This document shows positions 36,705 through 45,395 of a stretch of DNA of 64,000 nt, one piece after another; positions within the stretch are counted from its first letter, which is position 1, and each line of letters begins with the position of its first letter. The DNA comes from Candidatus Blautia faecipullorum. Its GTDB lineage: Bacteria > Bacillota > Clostridia > Lachnospirales > Lachnospiraceae. The notes under the pieces were generated by a model. It saw only the letters and a program-made list of their open reading frames with translations. It ran no database searches and had not been told where the DNA came from. Both the position numbers and the translations under genes were made by a program. The stretch spans positions 89,436-153,435 of the forward strand of contig DXEG01000036.1 of assembly GCA_019115125.1 (NCBI GenBank), given 5' to 3'.

Positions 36705-37031
36705 ATGGAGAATCTTACCAGTTCAATTATTTTGTGGCTGGGCGCATTGATATTTATTGCCGTTGGCATTTATGCGGTGAAACGGGAGAAGCCTATGTGG
36801 CTATGGGGCGGATCGGCGGTTCCTGAATCTATGGTGAAGGATGTGAAGGCATATAATCGTGCAATCGGGAAGATGTGGCTGGCATGTTCTGTACCGCTGC
36901 TGATAAGCGGCGTTGCCGTGCTGATTTTTCCGGGAATATCGCTTATTATTTTCGCACTGGTATGTGTTGCGGGGATTGGGGTCCTTGCCTGGTGTTATCA
37001 TAAGATCGAGGAGAAGTATTTTGTAAAATAA
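36705..37031 (+). CDS. Small three-helix membrane protein (DUF3784-like)
   Basis: A 108-residue protein with hydrophobic segments at about 5-23, 57-77 and 80-98. Between the first and second lies the pattern KREKPMWLWGG, then VKDVKAYNRAIGKMW, a motif common to small Clostridial membrane proteins of the DUF3784/SdpI-like kind. ATG 36705 follows GGAGGAG at right spacing; an upstream in-frame ATG at 36639 gives a poor extension. The role is unknown. It is followed directly by an ABC-transporter gene relic, so it may have been part of a larger locus. Confidence 0.65.
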   Translation: MENLTSSIILWLGALIFIAVGIYAVKREKPMWLWGGSAVPESMVKDVKAYNRAIGKMWLACSVPLLISGVAVLIFPGISLIIFALVCVAGIGVLAWCYHKIEEKYFVK

Positions 37032-37055
37032 TTCCCAGGCAATTCCATGAAATGA

Positions 37056-37124
37056 TTTGCTCCCAAAACAGGAGGTCAACAGCAAAGGGTAGCAATTGCA
37101 AGAGCGTTGTACGCAAAACCATCC
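37056..37124 (+). pseudogene. Relic of an ABC transporter ATPase (signature region only)
   Basis: A short in-frame stretch reads PKTGGQQQRVAIARALYAKP, which is the ABC signature and following helix of an ATPase, with the leading LS changed. Upstream in frame is a TGA at 37053-37055, and downstream the match stops after about 20 residues. Nothing else of the protein is present, so it is a remnant left by deletion or recombination. Confidence 0.7.
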
Positions 37125-37177
37125 ATAACTGATGTGAAATCTTGGATAGACTTGGAAATCCTGAAAAAGCTTCCGGC

Positions 37178-37206
37178 TTGTAAAACGTAAGTTGCTATGG
37201 TATGAT
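37178..37206 (+). promoter_or_regulatory. Promoter of the Rpn-type nuclease gene
   Basis: TTGTAA at 37178-37183 and TATGAT at 37201-37206 with a 17-bp spacer, 60 bp ahead of the gene. Confidence 0.5.
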
Positions 37207-37265
37207 ACAAGTAACAGAAAAGGATATTTACTTAGCGGCGGCATATAATACAGGTGGTGAATCCT

Positions 37266-38213
37266 TTGGGAGTAAAAGATACAGTAACAACAAAATATAT
37301 GAGACAGAATGAAATCTTTGCGGATGCATTTAACTTTTTCGTATATGGCGGAGAGCAGGTCATCCATCCAAAGAGCCTGAAGGAATTGGATACCCGGGAG
37401 ATCGATGTCCCTTATGGCGGGGAAAAGGGTGCCGGCCAGCCAGTGCAGAAAACAAGGGATGTTATAAAATCTATGGTTGCGATGATGGATAAAAGTACCG
37501 CATATCTGCTTCTTGCAATCGAGAACCAGTCAAATATCCATTATGCGATGCCGGTAAAAAATATGGTCTATGATGCGCTTCAATATGCGAAGCAGGTGGA
37601 AGAAGCAATCGCTTCCCACAGATTGTCCGGCGATTATAAGGGCGTCGGCAGTGATGAATATCTTTCCGGCTTTATGAAAGAAGACCATTTATTGCCGGTG
37701 GTAACACTGGTTGTATATTTTGACTCGAAAGAGTGGGACGGCCCATTGTCCATCCATGAAATGTTTTCCGGGCAGGATGCAAGGGTGCTCGCACTGGTTC
37801 CGGATTATAAAGTCAATTTGATCGCTCCGGCTTCAATAAAGGATGAAGATTTTGGGAAATTCCAGAGTTCTTTGAAAGAAGTATTGTCATTTATTAAATA
37901 TGCAAGAGATAAGGATGAGTTGAAAAAGGTATTAGATGCAGATGAGTCTTTCCGCCATTTGGGGAGAGAGGAAGTGGATGTGTTAAATGCCTGCGTAGGT
38001 GCAAAGATAGCAGTGGGAGAAGGCGAGGAGGCGATTGATGTGTGTTTGGCAATAGAACAAATGAATGAGGAAGCGGCTCAGAAAGAAAGAATATCTACTT
38101 TGCTGCGATCAGTTAAAAATCTAATGGATAATTTAGGATTGACTGCAGAACAGGCAATGAATGCAATAGGTGTTTCTGAAACAGACCGCAAAAACATATT
38201 ACCATTTATTTAA
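37266..38213 (+). CDS. Rpn/YhgA-like PD-(D/E)XK nuclease family protein
   Basis: A 315-residue protein. The N-terminal half carries the family pattern: YMRQNEIFADAFNFFVYGG, a D-A-K-like stretch around KTRDVIKSMV, and the strand YLLLAIENQSNIHYAMPVK, with the E-x-Q of the nuclease core; then VTLVVYFDSKEWDGP. Rpn proteins are transposase-like nucleases that promote RecA-independent recombination or act in phage defence; Lachnospiraceae carry many. The start is TTG 37266, with GGTGGTGA just upstream; GTG 37254 is an alternative. The C-terminus (LRSVKNLMDNLGLTAEQAMN) is the helical tail often seen in such proteins. It is the last gene before the right 22-bp repeat. Confidence 0.82.
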   Translation: MGVKDTVTTKYMRQNEIFADAFNFFVYGGEQVIHPKSLKELDTREIDVPYGGEKGAGQPVQKTRDVIKSMVAMMDKSTAYLLLAIENQSNIHYAMPVKNMVYDALQYAKQVEEAIASHRLSGDYKGVGSDEYLSGFMKEDHLLPVVTLVVYFDSKEWDGPLSIHEMFSGQDARVLALVPDYKVNLIAPASIKDEDFGKFQSSLKEVLSFIKYARDKDELKKVLDADESFRHLGREEVDVLNACVGAKIAVGEGEEAIDVCLAIEQMNEEAAQKERISTLLRSVKNLMDNLGLTAEQAMNAIGVSETDRKNILPFI

Positions 38214-38230
38214 GACGCAGTGAAAAAGGC

Positions 38231-38269
38231 GAACGGTATTTATCAATCAGGATAGATACCGTTCTTTTT
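38231..38269 (+). terminator. Terminator of the Rpn-type nuclease gene
   Basis: The stem GAACGGTAT/ATACCGTTC is followed by TTTTTA. Clear intrinsic terminator. Confidence 0.88.
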
Positions 38270-38401
38270 ATGGGAAGCTTTGCGTCCTGTTTTTAGCAGG
38301 GAAAATACAGAAAATCCCTCTTTCCCCGCAATATGGTGACATTCCGGCGCCTGAGCGGACATATTCCGGAGCCCAAAAGTCCAAAAGTCTGTCTGTTAGT
38401 A

Positions 38402-38423
38402 GTTCCGGACAATGCCTTTTTGT
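38402..38423. repeat. 22-bp direct repeat, right copy
   Basis: Identical to 12785-12806. No partner arm (AAGGCATTG) exists upstream here, so it cannot form the terminator that the left copy forms. It is followed by GTTATAGTGAGG, where the left copy has ATCATAGGAACA. The cdd gene starts 82 bp downstream. Confidence 0.75.
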
Positions 38424-38504
38424 GTTATAGTGAGGGTAAGATAAAACCCAGTGCGTCCATTGGGCAAAGGACGCGGAGAAGTCAGGAAAGGCGGGGTGAA
38501 TGAT

Positions 38505-38933
38505 ATGGAAATTGACAGAAAGGCATTGGTAAGAGAAGCGTTTCTGGCCGGGAAGAAGGCCTATGCGCCCTATTCGGGATTCCAGGTGGGCGCGGCCCTT
38601 CTGACCGGAGATGGCAGCGTATACGGCGGCTGCAACATAGAAAACGCCTCCTACGGAGCCTGCAACTGCGCGGAGAGAACCGCCTTTTTCCGGGCGGTCT
38701 TTGAAGGGAAAAGAGAATTTTCCGCCATAGCCATTGTGGGGAAGGCGGCGGATGCCGCGGAGTATGACTATTGTCCGCCCTGCGGGATCTGCCGGCAGGT
38801 GATGGCGGAATTCTGTGATCCGGACAGCTTTGAGATCATCCTGGCAAGAAGCGAGACGGACTACCGGAGCTACAGGCTGGGGGAGCTTCTTCCCCTGGGC
38901 TTTACGGGAAGCAGTATGGAGGACAAAAATTAA
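38505..38933 (+). CDS. cdd: Cytidine deaminase
   Basis: A 142-residue tetrameric-type enzyme that deaminates cytidine and deoxycytidine in pyrimidine salvage. It shows the substrate-site start AYAPYSGFQVGAAL, NIENASYG, the zinc and catalytic motif C55-A-E57, and P-P-C93-G-I-C96-R with the other two zinc cysteines. ATG 38505 follows AAGGCGGGGTGA; an upstream in-frame start at 38451 would add residues unlike the family. It lies 15 bp before the nucleoside phosphorylase gene, an expected salvage operon. It is the first backbone gene to the right of the accessory block. Confidence 0.96.
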   Translation: MEIDRKALVREAFLAGKKAYAPYSGFQVGAALLTGDGSVYGGCNIENASYGACNCAERTAFFRAVFEGKREFSAIAIVGKAADAAEYDYCPPCGICRQVMAEFCDPDSFEIILARSETDYRSYRLGELLPLGFTGSSMEDKN

Positions 38934-38948
38934 AAGGGAGGCGTTTTT

Positions 38949-40271
38949 ATGCGGGCATATGACTGTATTGCGAAAAAGAGAGACGGGGAAGAGCTGACGG
39001 AGGAAGAGATCCGCTATCTGATCTCTTCCTATGTGTCCGGAAAGATCCCGGATTATCAGATGGCGGCTTTTCTTATGGCCGCATATTTTCAGGGGATGAC
39101 AGACCGCGAGACAGCGGTAATGACCCAGGCGGTGGCCCATTCCGGCGACATGGTGGATCTGTCCGGCATCCAGGGCGTGAAAGCGGACAAACATTCCACA
39201 GGGGGAGTGGGGGACAAGACGACTATGATCGTGGCCCCCATTGTGGCCGCCTGCGGCGTAAAGGTGGCGAAGATGTCCGGGCGGGGGCTGGGACATACCG
39301 GAGGCACCATCGACAAGCTGGAAGCCATTCCCGGGTTCCGGACTACCCTGTCAAAGGTTGAATTCGCGGATGTGGTAAACCGTACAGGGCTGAGCATCGT
39401 GGGCCAGTCGGGAAATCTGGCTCCCGCGGACAAAAAAATGTACGCCCTCAGGGATGTGACCGCGACGGTGGACAGCATCCCGCTGATCGCGGTATCGATC
39501 ATGGGGAAAAAGCTGGCCGCTGGAAACGACAGTATTCTTCTGGATGTTAAAACAGGAAGCGGCGCTTTTATGAAAACGCTGGACGCTTCTGTTTCCCTGG
39601 CGAAGTGTATGGTGGCCATCGGGGAGGCCGCGGGAAAAAGGACGGCGGCTCTGATCACAAACATGGACGTACCTCTGGGAAATTATATCGGCAACGCCCT
39701 GGAGGTGAAGGAAGCAGTACAGGTATTAAAGGACAGAGGTCCGGCGGATCTGAAGCAGGTCTGCCTTCATCTGGCTGCCGGTATGCTGGAGCTGTCGGGA
39801 AAAGGAAGCATGGAGGAATGTCTGGAGCTTGCCAGGGAAGCCCTGAAGAGCGGGGCCGCCTTTGAGCGTTTCCTTGCCATGGTGGAGGCTCAGGGAGGAG
39901 ATACGGCCTGTATCCTGGATCCGGACAGACTTCCGGCCGCTCCCTTCCGTCATGAGATCAAAGCGGAGAAGGAAGGATATCTGACCCATATAGACACGGA
40001 GGCCTGCGGCATTGCCTCCATGCTGCTGGGCGCCGGGCGGGAGACAAAAGAAAGCGTTCTGGATTACGGGGCGGGGATCATTCTGAAGAAGAAACCGGGA
40101 GACTGGGTAAAAGCCGGGGATGTTCTGGCAGTGCTTCTGGCTTCCGGAGAAGAGCTGTTCCCGGATGCGGAAGCGAAGTTCAGAAGCGCCCTGAAACTTA
40201 GCCCCCAAAGACCGGAAGCGGAAAAATTGATTTATGGAAAAGTTTCTCGAGATGGAGTGGAATTGTTCTGA
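38949..40271 (+). CDS. pdp: Pyrimidine-nucleoside (thymidine) phosphorylase
   Basis: A 440-residue enzyme that splits uridine, deoxyuridine and thymidine with phosphate into base and (deoxy)ribose 1-phosphate. The family signature SGRGLGHTGGTIDKLEAIPG-like stretch is at residues about 108-127, preceded by KHSTGGVGDK (phosphate binding) and followed by DVKTGSGAFMKT. The C-terminal domain GAGIILKKKPGDWVKAGD is the usual biotin-carrier-like fold. Firmicute members are generally pyrimidine-unspecific (Pdp), which is why this symbol is preferred to deoA. GGGAGGCG precedes the ATG. Confidence 0.94.
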   Translation: MRAYDCIAKKRDGEELTEEEIRYLISSYVSGKIPDYQMAAFLMAAYFQGMTDRETAVMTQAVAHSGDMVDLSGIQGVKADKHSTGGVGDKTTMIVAPIVAACGVKVAKMSGRGLGHTGGTIDKLEAIPGFRTTLSKVEFADVVNRTGLSIVGQSGNLAPADKKMYALRDVTATVDSIPLIAVSIMGKKLAAGNDSILLDVKTGSGAFMKTLDASVSLAKCMVAIGEAAGKRTAALITNMDVPLGNYIGNALEVKEAVQVLKDRGPADLKQVCLHLAAGMLELSGKGSMEECLELAREALKSGAAFERFLAMVEAQGGDTACILDPDRLPAAPFRHEIKAEKEGYLTHIDTEACGIASMLLGAGRETKESVLDYGAGIILKKKPGDWVKAGDVLAVLLASGEELFPDAEAKFRSALKLSPQRPEAEKLIYGKVSRDGVELF

Positions 40272-40319
40272 CAAATAAAGCGAAAATATGCTTTTTCACA
40301 TTTTTTTCACAGGCGATAA

Positions 40320-40348
40320 TTGAATAAATGGTATAAAACTGCTATACT
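40320..40348 (+). promoter_or_regulatory. Promoter of the ABC transporter operon
   Basis: TTGAAT at 40320-40325 and TATACT at 40343-40348, spacer 17 bp. About 20 bp further on, an 8-bp stem AAGAGACC/GGTCTCTT (about 40364-40399) sits in the leader without a U-run; it may pause or protect the mRNA. Confidence 0.75.
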
Positions 40349-40435
40349 TGAAATAAGAAAAAGAGACCGGGGCGAAAGTATTTCCTCAGGTCTCTTAAAA
40401 ACAGAAAGAGAAAACGGAACTGACAGGAGAAGCCT

Positions 40436-41152
40436 ATGAGGAGTCAAACAAAAGCCTATGTAAAACTGGAAAATGTATCGAAGATTTACGGCTCCGGGGA
40501 AGTAAAGATTGTCGCGGTGGACGAAATCAGCTTTGAGATCACCAAGGGAGAATTTGTGATCATCGTCGGTCCCAGCGGCGCGGGAAAAACTACGGTCCTG
40601 AACATTCTGGGAGGAATGGATAAGGCCAGCTCCGGCAAGATCCTGGTAGACGGCAAAAATATCGCGGGATATTCCAGCAGACAGCTTACCAGCTACCGGA
40701 GAGAGGACATCGGGTTTGTATTTCAGTTCTACAATCTGGTTCCCAACCTGACCGCCCTTGAGAATGTGGAGCTGGCGCTCCAGATCTGTAAGGATCCGCT
40801 GGACGCCCGGACGGTGCTGGAGGAAGTAGGGCTGAAAGGACGCTTCGGGAATTTTCCGGCGCAGCTTTCCGGAGGAGAGCAGCAGAGAGTTTCCATTGCC
40901 CGGGCCCTGGCAAAAAATCCCAAGCTCCTGCTCTGCGACGAGCCCACGGGAGCCCTGGATTATCAGACCGGAAAATCTATTTTGAAGCTTTTGCAGGATA
41001 TGTGCCGGAACAGGGGGATGACGGTGATCGTTATTACTCATAATTCGGCCCTGACCCCTATGGCAGACAGAGTCATTCGCATAAAAAACGGAAAAGTTTC
41101 TTCCATGGTGCAGAACGATCATCCGACCCCGGTGGAAGAAATCGAATGGTAG
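40436..41152 (+). CDS. ABC transporter ATP-binding protein (MacB/LolD-like)
   Basis: A 238-residue ATPase with Walker A GPSGAGKT (about 46-53), Q-loop F-Q-F-Y-N-L-V-P, signature [19 protein letters not shown], Walker [13 protein letters not shown] and H-loop VIVITHN. The type I-E pattern ([18 protein letters not shown]) is that of MacB/LolD/FtsE-like systems, which power FtsX-type permeases. The start ATG 40436 follows GACAGGAGAAG. It is followed by the permease gene 9 bp later, so the two form one transporter. Confidence 0.93.
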   Translation: MRSQTKAYVKLENVSKIYGSGEVKIVAVDEISFEITKGEFVIIVGPSGAGKTTVLNILGGMDKASSGKILVDGKNIAGYSSRQLTSYRREDIGFVFQFYNLVPNLTALENVELALQICKDPLDARTVLEEVGLKGRFGNFPAQLSGGEQQRVSIARALAKNPKLLLCDEPTGALDYQTGKSILKLLQDMCRNRGMTVIVITHNSALTPMADRVIRIKNGKVSSMVQNDHPTPVEEIEW

Positions 41153-41161
41153 GTGAGGCCT

Positions 41162-44100
41162 GTGAAAAAAGCATTGCATAAAGATTTCTGGATGGAAATA
41201 AAGAAGAACAAGGCGCGCTTTATTTCCATTTTCTGTATTGTGGCGCTGGGCGTGGCCTTTTTTTCGGGGATCCAGGCGTCATCGCCGGATATGCGGCTTT
41301 CCGGGGACGCGTACTATACGGAATCCAGGCTGATGGATCTGAAGGTTATGGGAACCCTTGGACTGACGGAGCGGGATGTGGAGGCTCTGGAAAGCACCGA
41401 CGGCGTGGAGACGGCGGAGGGCTCCTACTCTACAGATGTTCTCTGTGGAAAAGAGGATTCCAGGAAGGTGCTCCATGTGGAATCTATGACAGCGGAGACC
41501 AACCAGCTTACGGTCGAGGAAGGAAGACTTCCCGAAAAAAGCGGGGAATGCTTCCTTGATGCGGCTTTTGCGGAAGCGCAGGGCTATGAGGTGGGGAGCA
41601 GCATCGATCTGGAGGAGCCGGAGGATCAGGAAAATCTGAAGACAAAGACCTACACGGTTGCGGGAATTGGAAAAAGTCCTCTTTATATTTCCTACAACAG
41701 AGGTAATTCCACTCTGGGCTCCGGGGAGGTAAACGGTTTTGCTTACATACTGCCGGAGGATTTTGACCAGGAGGTTTATACGCAGATTTATATCCGGGTT
41801 CACGGCGGAGAAAAAACCACCAGCTACACGGACGCTTATGAACTTTTGACAGACCGGCTTCAGGAAAATGTAGAGGGGATTCAGGAAGAGCAGTGCCGGC
41901 TTCGGTATGAGGAAGTAATGACGGAGGCGGAGGAAGAGCTTGCCGACGCGGAAAAAGAGCTGGAGGACGGCAGAAAAGAAGCGGAGGAAGAGCTTGCCGA
42001 CGCCAGAAAAGAGCTGGAGGACGGCGAACAGGAGCTTGCTGACGGACAGAAGGAGTATGAGGACGGAAAGCAGGAGCTTGAGGATGCCAGACAGGAACTG
42101 GAGGACGGAAAAGCGGAGATCGCCTCGGCCAAAAAGACGATTTCAGACGGCTGGGCTCAGATCGCCTCAGCCAGAGACCAGATGAACGACGGCAGAGCCC
42201 AGCTTGCGGCTGCGGAGAATTCTCTCGCTGCAGGGTGGGATGAATATTATGCCGGCAAAAAGAAGCTGGAGGACGGAAAAGCTCAGCTTGAAGCGGCGAA
42301 ACAGGAGCTGGAGGATGGCGAGAACCAGATCGCGGCGGCGAAAAAAGAGCTTGAGGACGGGAGAGCCCAGATCGCGGCAGGACGGGTGGAGCTGGACGCG
42401 AAGCAGCAGGAGCTTACGGATGGGATCACCCAGGCAGAGAGCGGACAGCAGGCCATCGACGCGCAGGTGGAACAGCTTCAGGCCCAGATTCCGCAGATAG
42501 AAGCGGGGATCGAACAGGCGGCCGCGGCGGAGGCCCAGCTTCCGGCGCTGCAGCAGGCGTTGGATGCTGCACAGGCTCTGGTAAACGAGAAGCAGTCTCT
42601 TCTTGAGACCGCTCAGGCGGCGCTGGATGCCGCTCAGGCCCAGGTGGAGGCAGGAGAATTGACGGAGGAGGAGCTGACGCCTTATAGAGACGCCGTCAAT
42701 GCGGCCAATGACGAGCTTGGAGCGGCTCAGGGAGCGGCAGCCGAGGCTCAGGCCGCCTTTGACGCCGTGAATCAGGCGGCGGGAGCGAAGACGGAGCTTG
42801 AGAGCAGTCTGGCGGCGGTTCAGGATGGGATCGCTCAGGCAGAAGCTAAAAAAGAAGAGCTGGCGCAGACTCTGGTTCAGCTTCAGCAGGGTCAGGCGGC
42901 TATCGACGAGGGGCGGAAGACCCTGGAAGAGAAGGAAGCTCTTCTGGAGCCCGCGGAGCAGGAGATCGCCGCCCAGGAGGCGAAGCTTGCCCCGGCCAGA
43001 GAGCAGATCGCGGCCAGTGAAAAAACCATAAAATCCTCTGAGGCGGAGCTGAAGGCCGGGCTTTTGGAGCTCCAACAGGGTCAGGCGGAGATCGACGCCA
43101 GCCGTCAGAAGCTGAATTCGGGGGAGGCGGAGATTGCCGCCAACGAACAAAAGCTTGTTTCCGGTCAGGCGGAGATCGACGCCAACGAGCGGAAGATCGC
43201 GGATGGCGAGAAGGAAATTGCGGAAAACGAACAGAAGCTTATCGACGCGGAAAAAGAGCTGGAGGACGCAGAAAAGGAACTTGAGGACGGCTGGGAGGAG
43301 TACCGTGACGGAGAGAAGGAGGCCCGGGAGGAGATCGCGGACGGAGAGAAGGAGCTTGCGGACGCCAGAGAGGAGCTGCAGGAGATTGAAGTCCCGGAAT
43401 GGATCATCACAGACCGGACAGACCTTCCTGAATACTCCGATTATGGGGATAATGCCGACAGGATCAAAAGTATCGGTGAGGTGTTCCCGGTGATCTTTTT
43501 CCTGGTGGCGGCGCTGATCAGCCTTACTACCATGACAAGAATGGTGGAGGAGCAGAGAACCCAGATCGGCACGCTGAAGGCTCTGGGCTACGGAAAATAT
43601 GACATTGCCACCAAATATCTGAATTACGCGTTTCTTGCCACCATAGGAGGAAGCGTGACGGGAGTCCTTATCGGCGAGAAGCTTCTGCCCTATATCATAA
43701 TCAAGGCCTACGGAATGATGTACCACAATGTGGAAAATACGCTGCGTATCCATTATGAGTGGAAGTATGCGCTGACGGCTTCCGTGGCCGCCATCGTGTG
43801 TACGGTGGGCGCTACCGTCTTTTCCTGTTACCGCGCGCTGGCGGAAACTCCGGCCTCCTTGATGCGCCCGCCTGCTCCAAAGGAAGGCAAACGGGTGTTG
43901 GTGGAGAGGATCACGATTCTCTGGAAGCATCTGAATTTTACCTGGAAATCTTCGCTGAGGAATTTGTTCCGCTATAAAAAAAGACTGTTTATGACGATTT
44001 TCGGCATTGCCGGAAGTATGTCCCTGATGCTGGTGGGCTTCGGAGTCCGGGATTCTATTTCGGATATCGCCAGAAAGCAGTATCAGGAGCTCCAGCATTA

Positions 44101-45073
44101 TGACGGGACGATCATCGCGGACGAGGACGCTTCCCGGGAGGAAAAGTCTGAACTGACGGAGTATCTGGAATCCAGCGGGGAGATCCAGCGCTTTACCGGG
44201 GTGCAGCTTACGAAGCTTACGGCGGATTCCGGCAGCTCCAATATCAGCGTCTATGTCTATGTGCCGGAAAATATGGAGAGCTTTCATCAGGATGTAACCC
44301 TGCGGAACCGTATTTCAAAAGAAGAATACGAGCTGACGGATCAGGGCGCCGCCATCTGTGAGAAGACGGCGGATCTCCTGGATCTTGAAATCGGCGACAA
44401 GATCACTCTGGAGAAGGATAACCGGGAATACCAGGCGGAGATTGCTGTGATCACAGAAAATTACATGGGCCATTACGTTTACATGACCCCGGCGGTCTAT
44501 GAAAAGACCTTCGGAGAAGCGCCGGAATATGAGGATATTGTTTTTTCAGTGAAGGAGGAGTACAAAGATCAGACGGACGCCATTGGAGAGAAGATCGTGG
44601 AGCTACCCGCTGCGCTGAGCATCAGCTATACCACCAGCACGGCGGATCAGGTGGACCGGATGCTGGGCACTCTGGATATTGTCATTGTGGTGCTGATCGT
44701 TTCCGCCGGGATGCTGGCCTTTGTGGTGCTTTATAATCTGAACAATATCAATATCACAGAAAGACAGAGAGAGCTTGCCACCCTGAAGGTTCTGGGCTTC
44801 TATGACATGGAGGTCTCCGAGTATGTTCTGAGAGAAAATATCCTGCTCACCCTTGCCGGAATCGTTTTTGGCTGTTTTATGGGAATTCTGCTCCATCAGT
44901 ATGTGATCGTGACCGTGGAGGTGGACGCGGTGATGTTCGGGCGGGAGATACGTCCGGTGAGCTTCCTCTACTGCGCGCTGATCACGGGAGTTTTTTCCAT
45001 CATTGTCAACATATTTATGCACAGAAAAATGAAAAAGATCGACATGGTGGAATCCCTGAAATCCGTAGAGTGA
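41162..45073 (+). CDS. Giant FtsX-type ABC permease with ~490-residue external coiled coil
   Basis: A 1303-residue membrane protein. It has an N-terminal membrane helix (FISIFCIVALGVAFFSGIQ), a periplasm-side MacB-PCD-like domain (about 40-245), and a long heptad-repeat coiled coil (about 250-745). A first FtsX domain follows (about 770-905; LTTMTRMVEEQRTQIGTLKALGYGK), a fifth helix near 945, a second outside domain, and a C-terminal FtsX domain (about 1165-1303). The heptads are unusually regular, with LEDGK-, LADAR- and IAAA-type units. GTG 41162 is chosen with AGGTGAGG close upstream; GTG 41153 is an alternative. Substrate unknown; FtsX permeases with such stalks act on cell wall, lipoprotein or peptide handling. 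Confidence 0.9.
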   Translation: MKKALHKDFWMEIKKNKARFISIFCIVALGVAFFSGIQASSPDMRLSGDAYYTESRLMDLKVMGTLGLTERDVEALESTDGVETAEGSYSTDVLCGKEDSRKVLHVESMTAETNQLTVEEGRLPEKSGECFLDAAFAEAQGYEVGSSIDLEEPEDQENLKTKTYTVAGIGKSPLYISYNRGNSTLGSGEVNGFAYILPEDFDQEVYTQIYIRVHGGEKTTSYTDAYELLTDRLQENVEGIQEEQCRLRYEEVMTEAEEELADAEKELEDGRKEAEEELADARKELEDGEQELADGQKEYEDGKQELEDARQELEDGKAEIASAKKTISDGWAQIASARDQMNDGRAQLAAAENSLAAGWDEYYAGKKKLEDGKAQLEAAKQELEDGENQIAAAKKELEDGRAQIAAGRVELDAKQQELTDGITQAESGQQAIDAQVEQLQAQIPQIEAGIEQAAAAEAQLPALQQALDAAQALVNEKQSLLETAQAALDAAQAQVEAGELTEEELTPYRDAVNAANDELGAAQGAAAEAQAAFDAVNQAAGAKTELESSLAAVQDGIAQAEAKKEELAQTLVQLQQGQAAIDEGRKTLEEKEALLEPAEQEIAAQEAKLAPAREQIAASEKTIKSSEAELKAGLLELQQGQAEIDASRQKLNSGEAEIAANEQKLVSGQAEIDANERKIADGEKEIAENEQKLIDAEKELEDAEKELEDGWEEYRDGEKEAREEIADGEKELADAREELQEIEVPEWIITDRTDLPEYSDYGDNADRIKSIGEVFPVIFFLVAALISLTTMTRMVEEQRTQIGTLKALGYGKYDIATKYLNYAFLATIGGSVTGVLIGEKLLPYIIIKAYGMMYHNVENTLRIHYEWKYALTASVAAIVCTVGATVFSCYRALAETPASLMRPPAPKEGKRVLVERITILWKHLNFTWKSSLRNLFRYKKRLFMTIFGIAGSMSLMLVGFGVRDSISDIARKQYQELQHYDGTIIADEDASREEKSELTEYLESSGEIQRFTGVQLTKLTADSGSSNISVYVYVPENMESFHQDVTLRNRISKEEYELTDQGAAICEKTADLLDLEIGDKITLEKDNREYQAEIAVITENYMGHYVYMTPAVYEKTFGEAPEYEDIVFSVKEEYKDQTDAIGEKIVELPAALSISYTTSTADQVDRMLGTLDIVIVVLIVSAGMLAFVVLYNLNNINITERQRELATLKVLGFYDMEVSEYVLRENILLTLAGIVFGCFMGILLHQYVIVTVEVDAVMFGREIRPVSFLYCALITGVFSIIVNIFMHRKMKKIDMVESLKSVE

Positions 45074-45113
45074 TGATAAAACTGTGAATTTTGTGAATTT
45101 TGAGGAATCCTGC

Positions 45114-45142
45114 TTGACAATCGCCGGAATTGCGATTATAGT
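45114..45142 (+). promoter_or_regulatory. Promoter of the valS T-box transcript
   Basis: Consensus TTGACA at 45114-45119 and TATAGT at 45137-45142, 17-bp spacer. Confidence 0.85.
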
Positions 45143-45148
45143 AAAACC

Positions 45149-45395
45149 CATGAAAAAGGCGATGAAAAAGAGGAGTAGGCAGCGTTCCCTGTCAGAGAGG
45201 AATCCCCATGGGCTGGAAGGGATTTTCAGGAAGAAGCTTCTGAAGGTAGCTTTGGAGCCGGAAAGCTGAGAAAGGTTCAGGTAGGCTTTCACGTTACCCG
45301 CGTTAAGGGATAATAAGATGTGCGGATCTTCCGCATAATGAAGGTGGTACCGCGATAGAATTGCCCTTCACACAGAGGTGTGAAGGGCTTTTTGT
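45149..45395 (+). ncRNA. T-box leader (tRNA-Val responsive) upstream of valS
   Basis: The leader shows Stem I hallmarks (GCGATGAAAAAGAGGAGTAG, K-turn and AGUA-type loop), the linker CGTTACCCGCGTTAAGGG, the T-box sequence AGGTGGTACCGCG at 45342-45354, and a strong terminator (GCCCTTCACAC/GTGTGAAGGGC plus T-run, about 45363-45394) that competes with the antiterminator. The codon in the specifier position is probably GTA at 45246-45248 (valine), which agrees with valS downstream; GTT at about 45294 is a less likely alternative. Uncharged tRNA-Val pairing lets transcription continue. Specifier placement is my reading, not a folded structure. Confidence 0.9.

Noticed and set aside
41920-43390. Repeated DNA resembling a tandem array or CRISPR-like region
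   Set aside because: The repeats are 21-nt coding units of a heptad coiled coil, without spacers or conserved palindromic repeats.
42167-44287. A 706-codon open frame on the minus strand across the ABC permease
   Set aside because: Produced by the repeated codon pattern of the coiled coil on the other strand.
45084-45269. 61-codon frame in front of valS
   Set aside because: It coincides with T-box Stem I; the RNA structure explains the sequence and there is no ribosome site.
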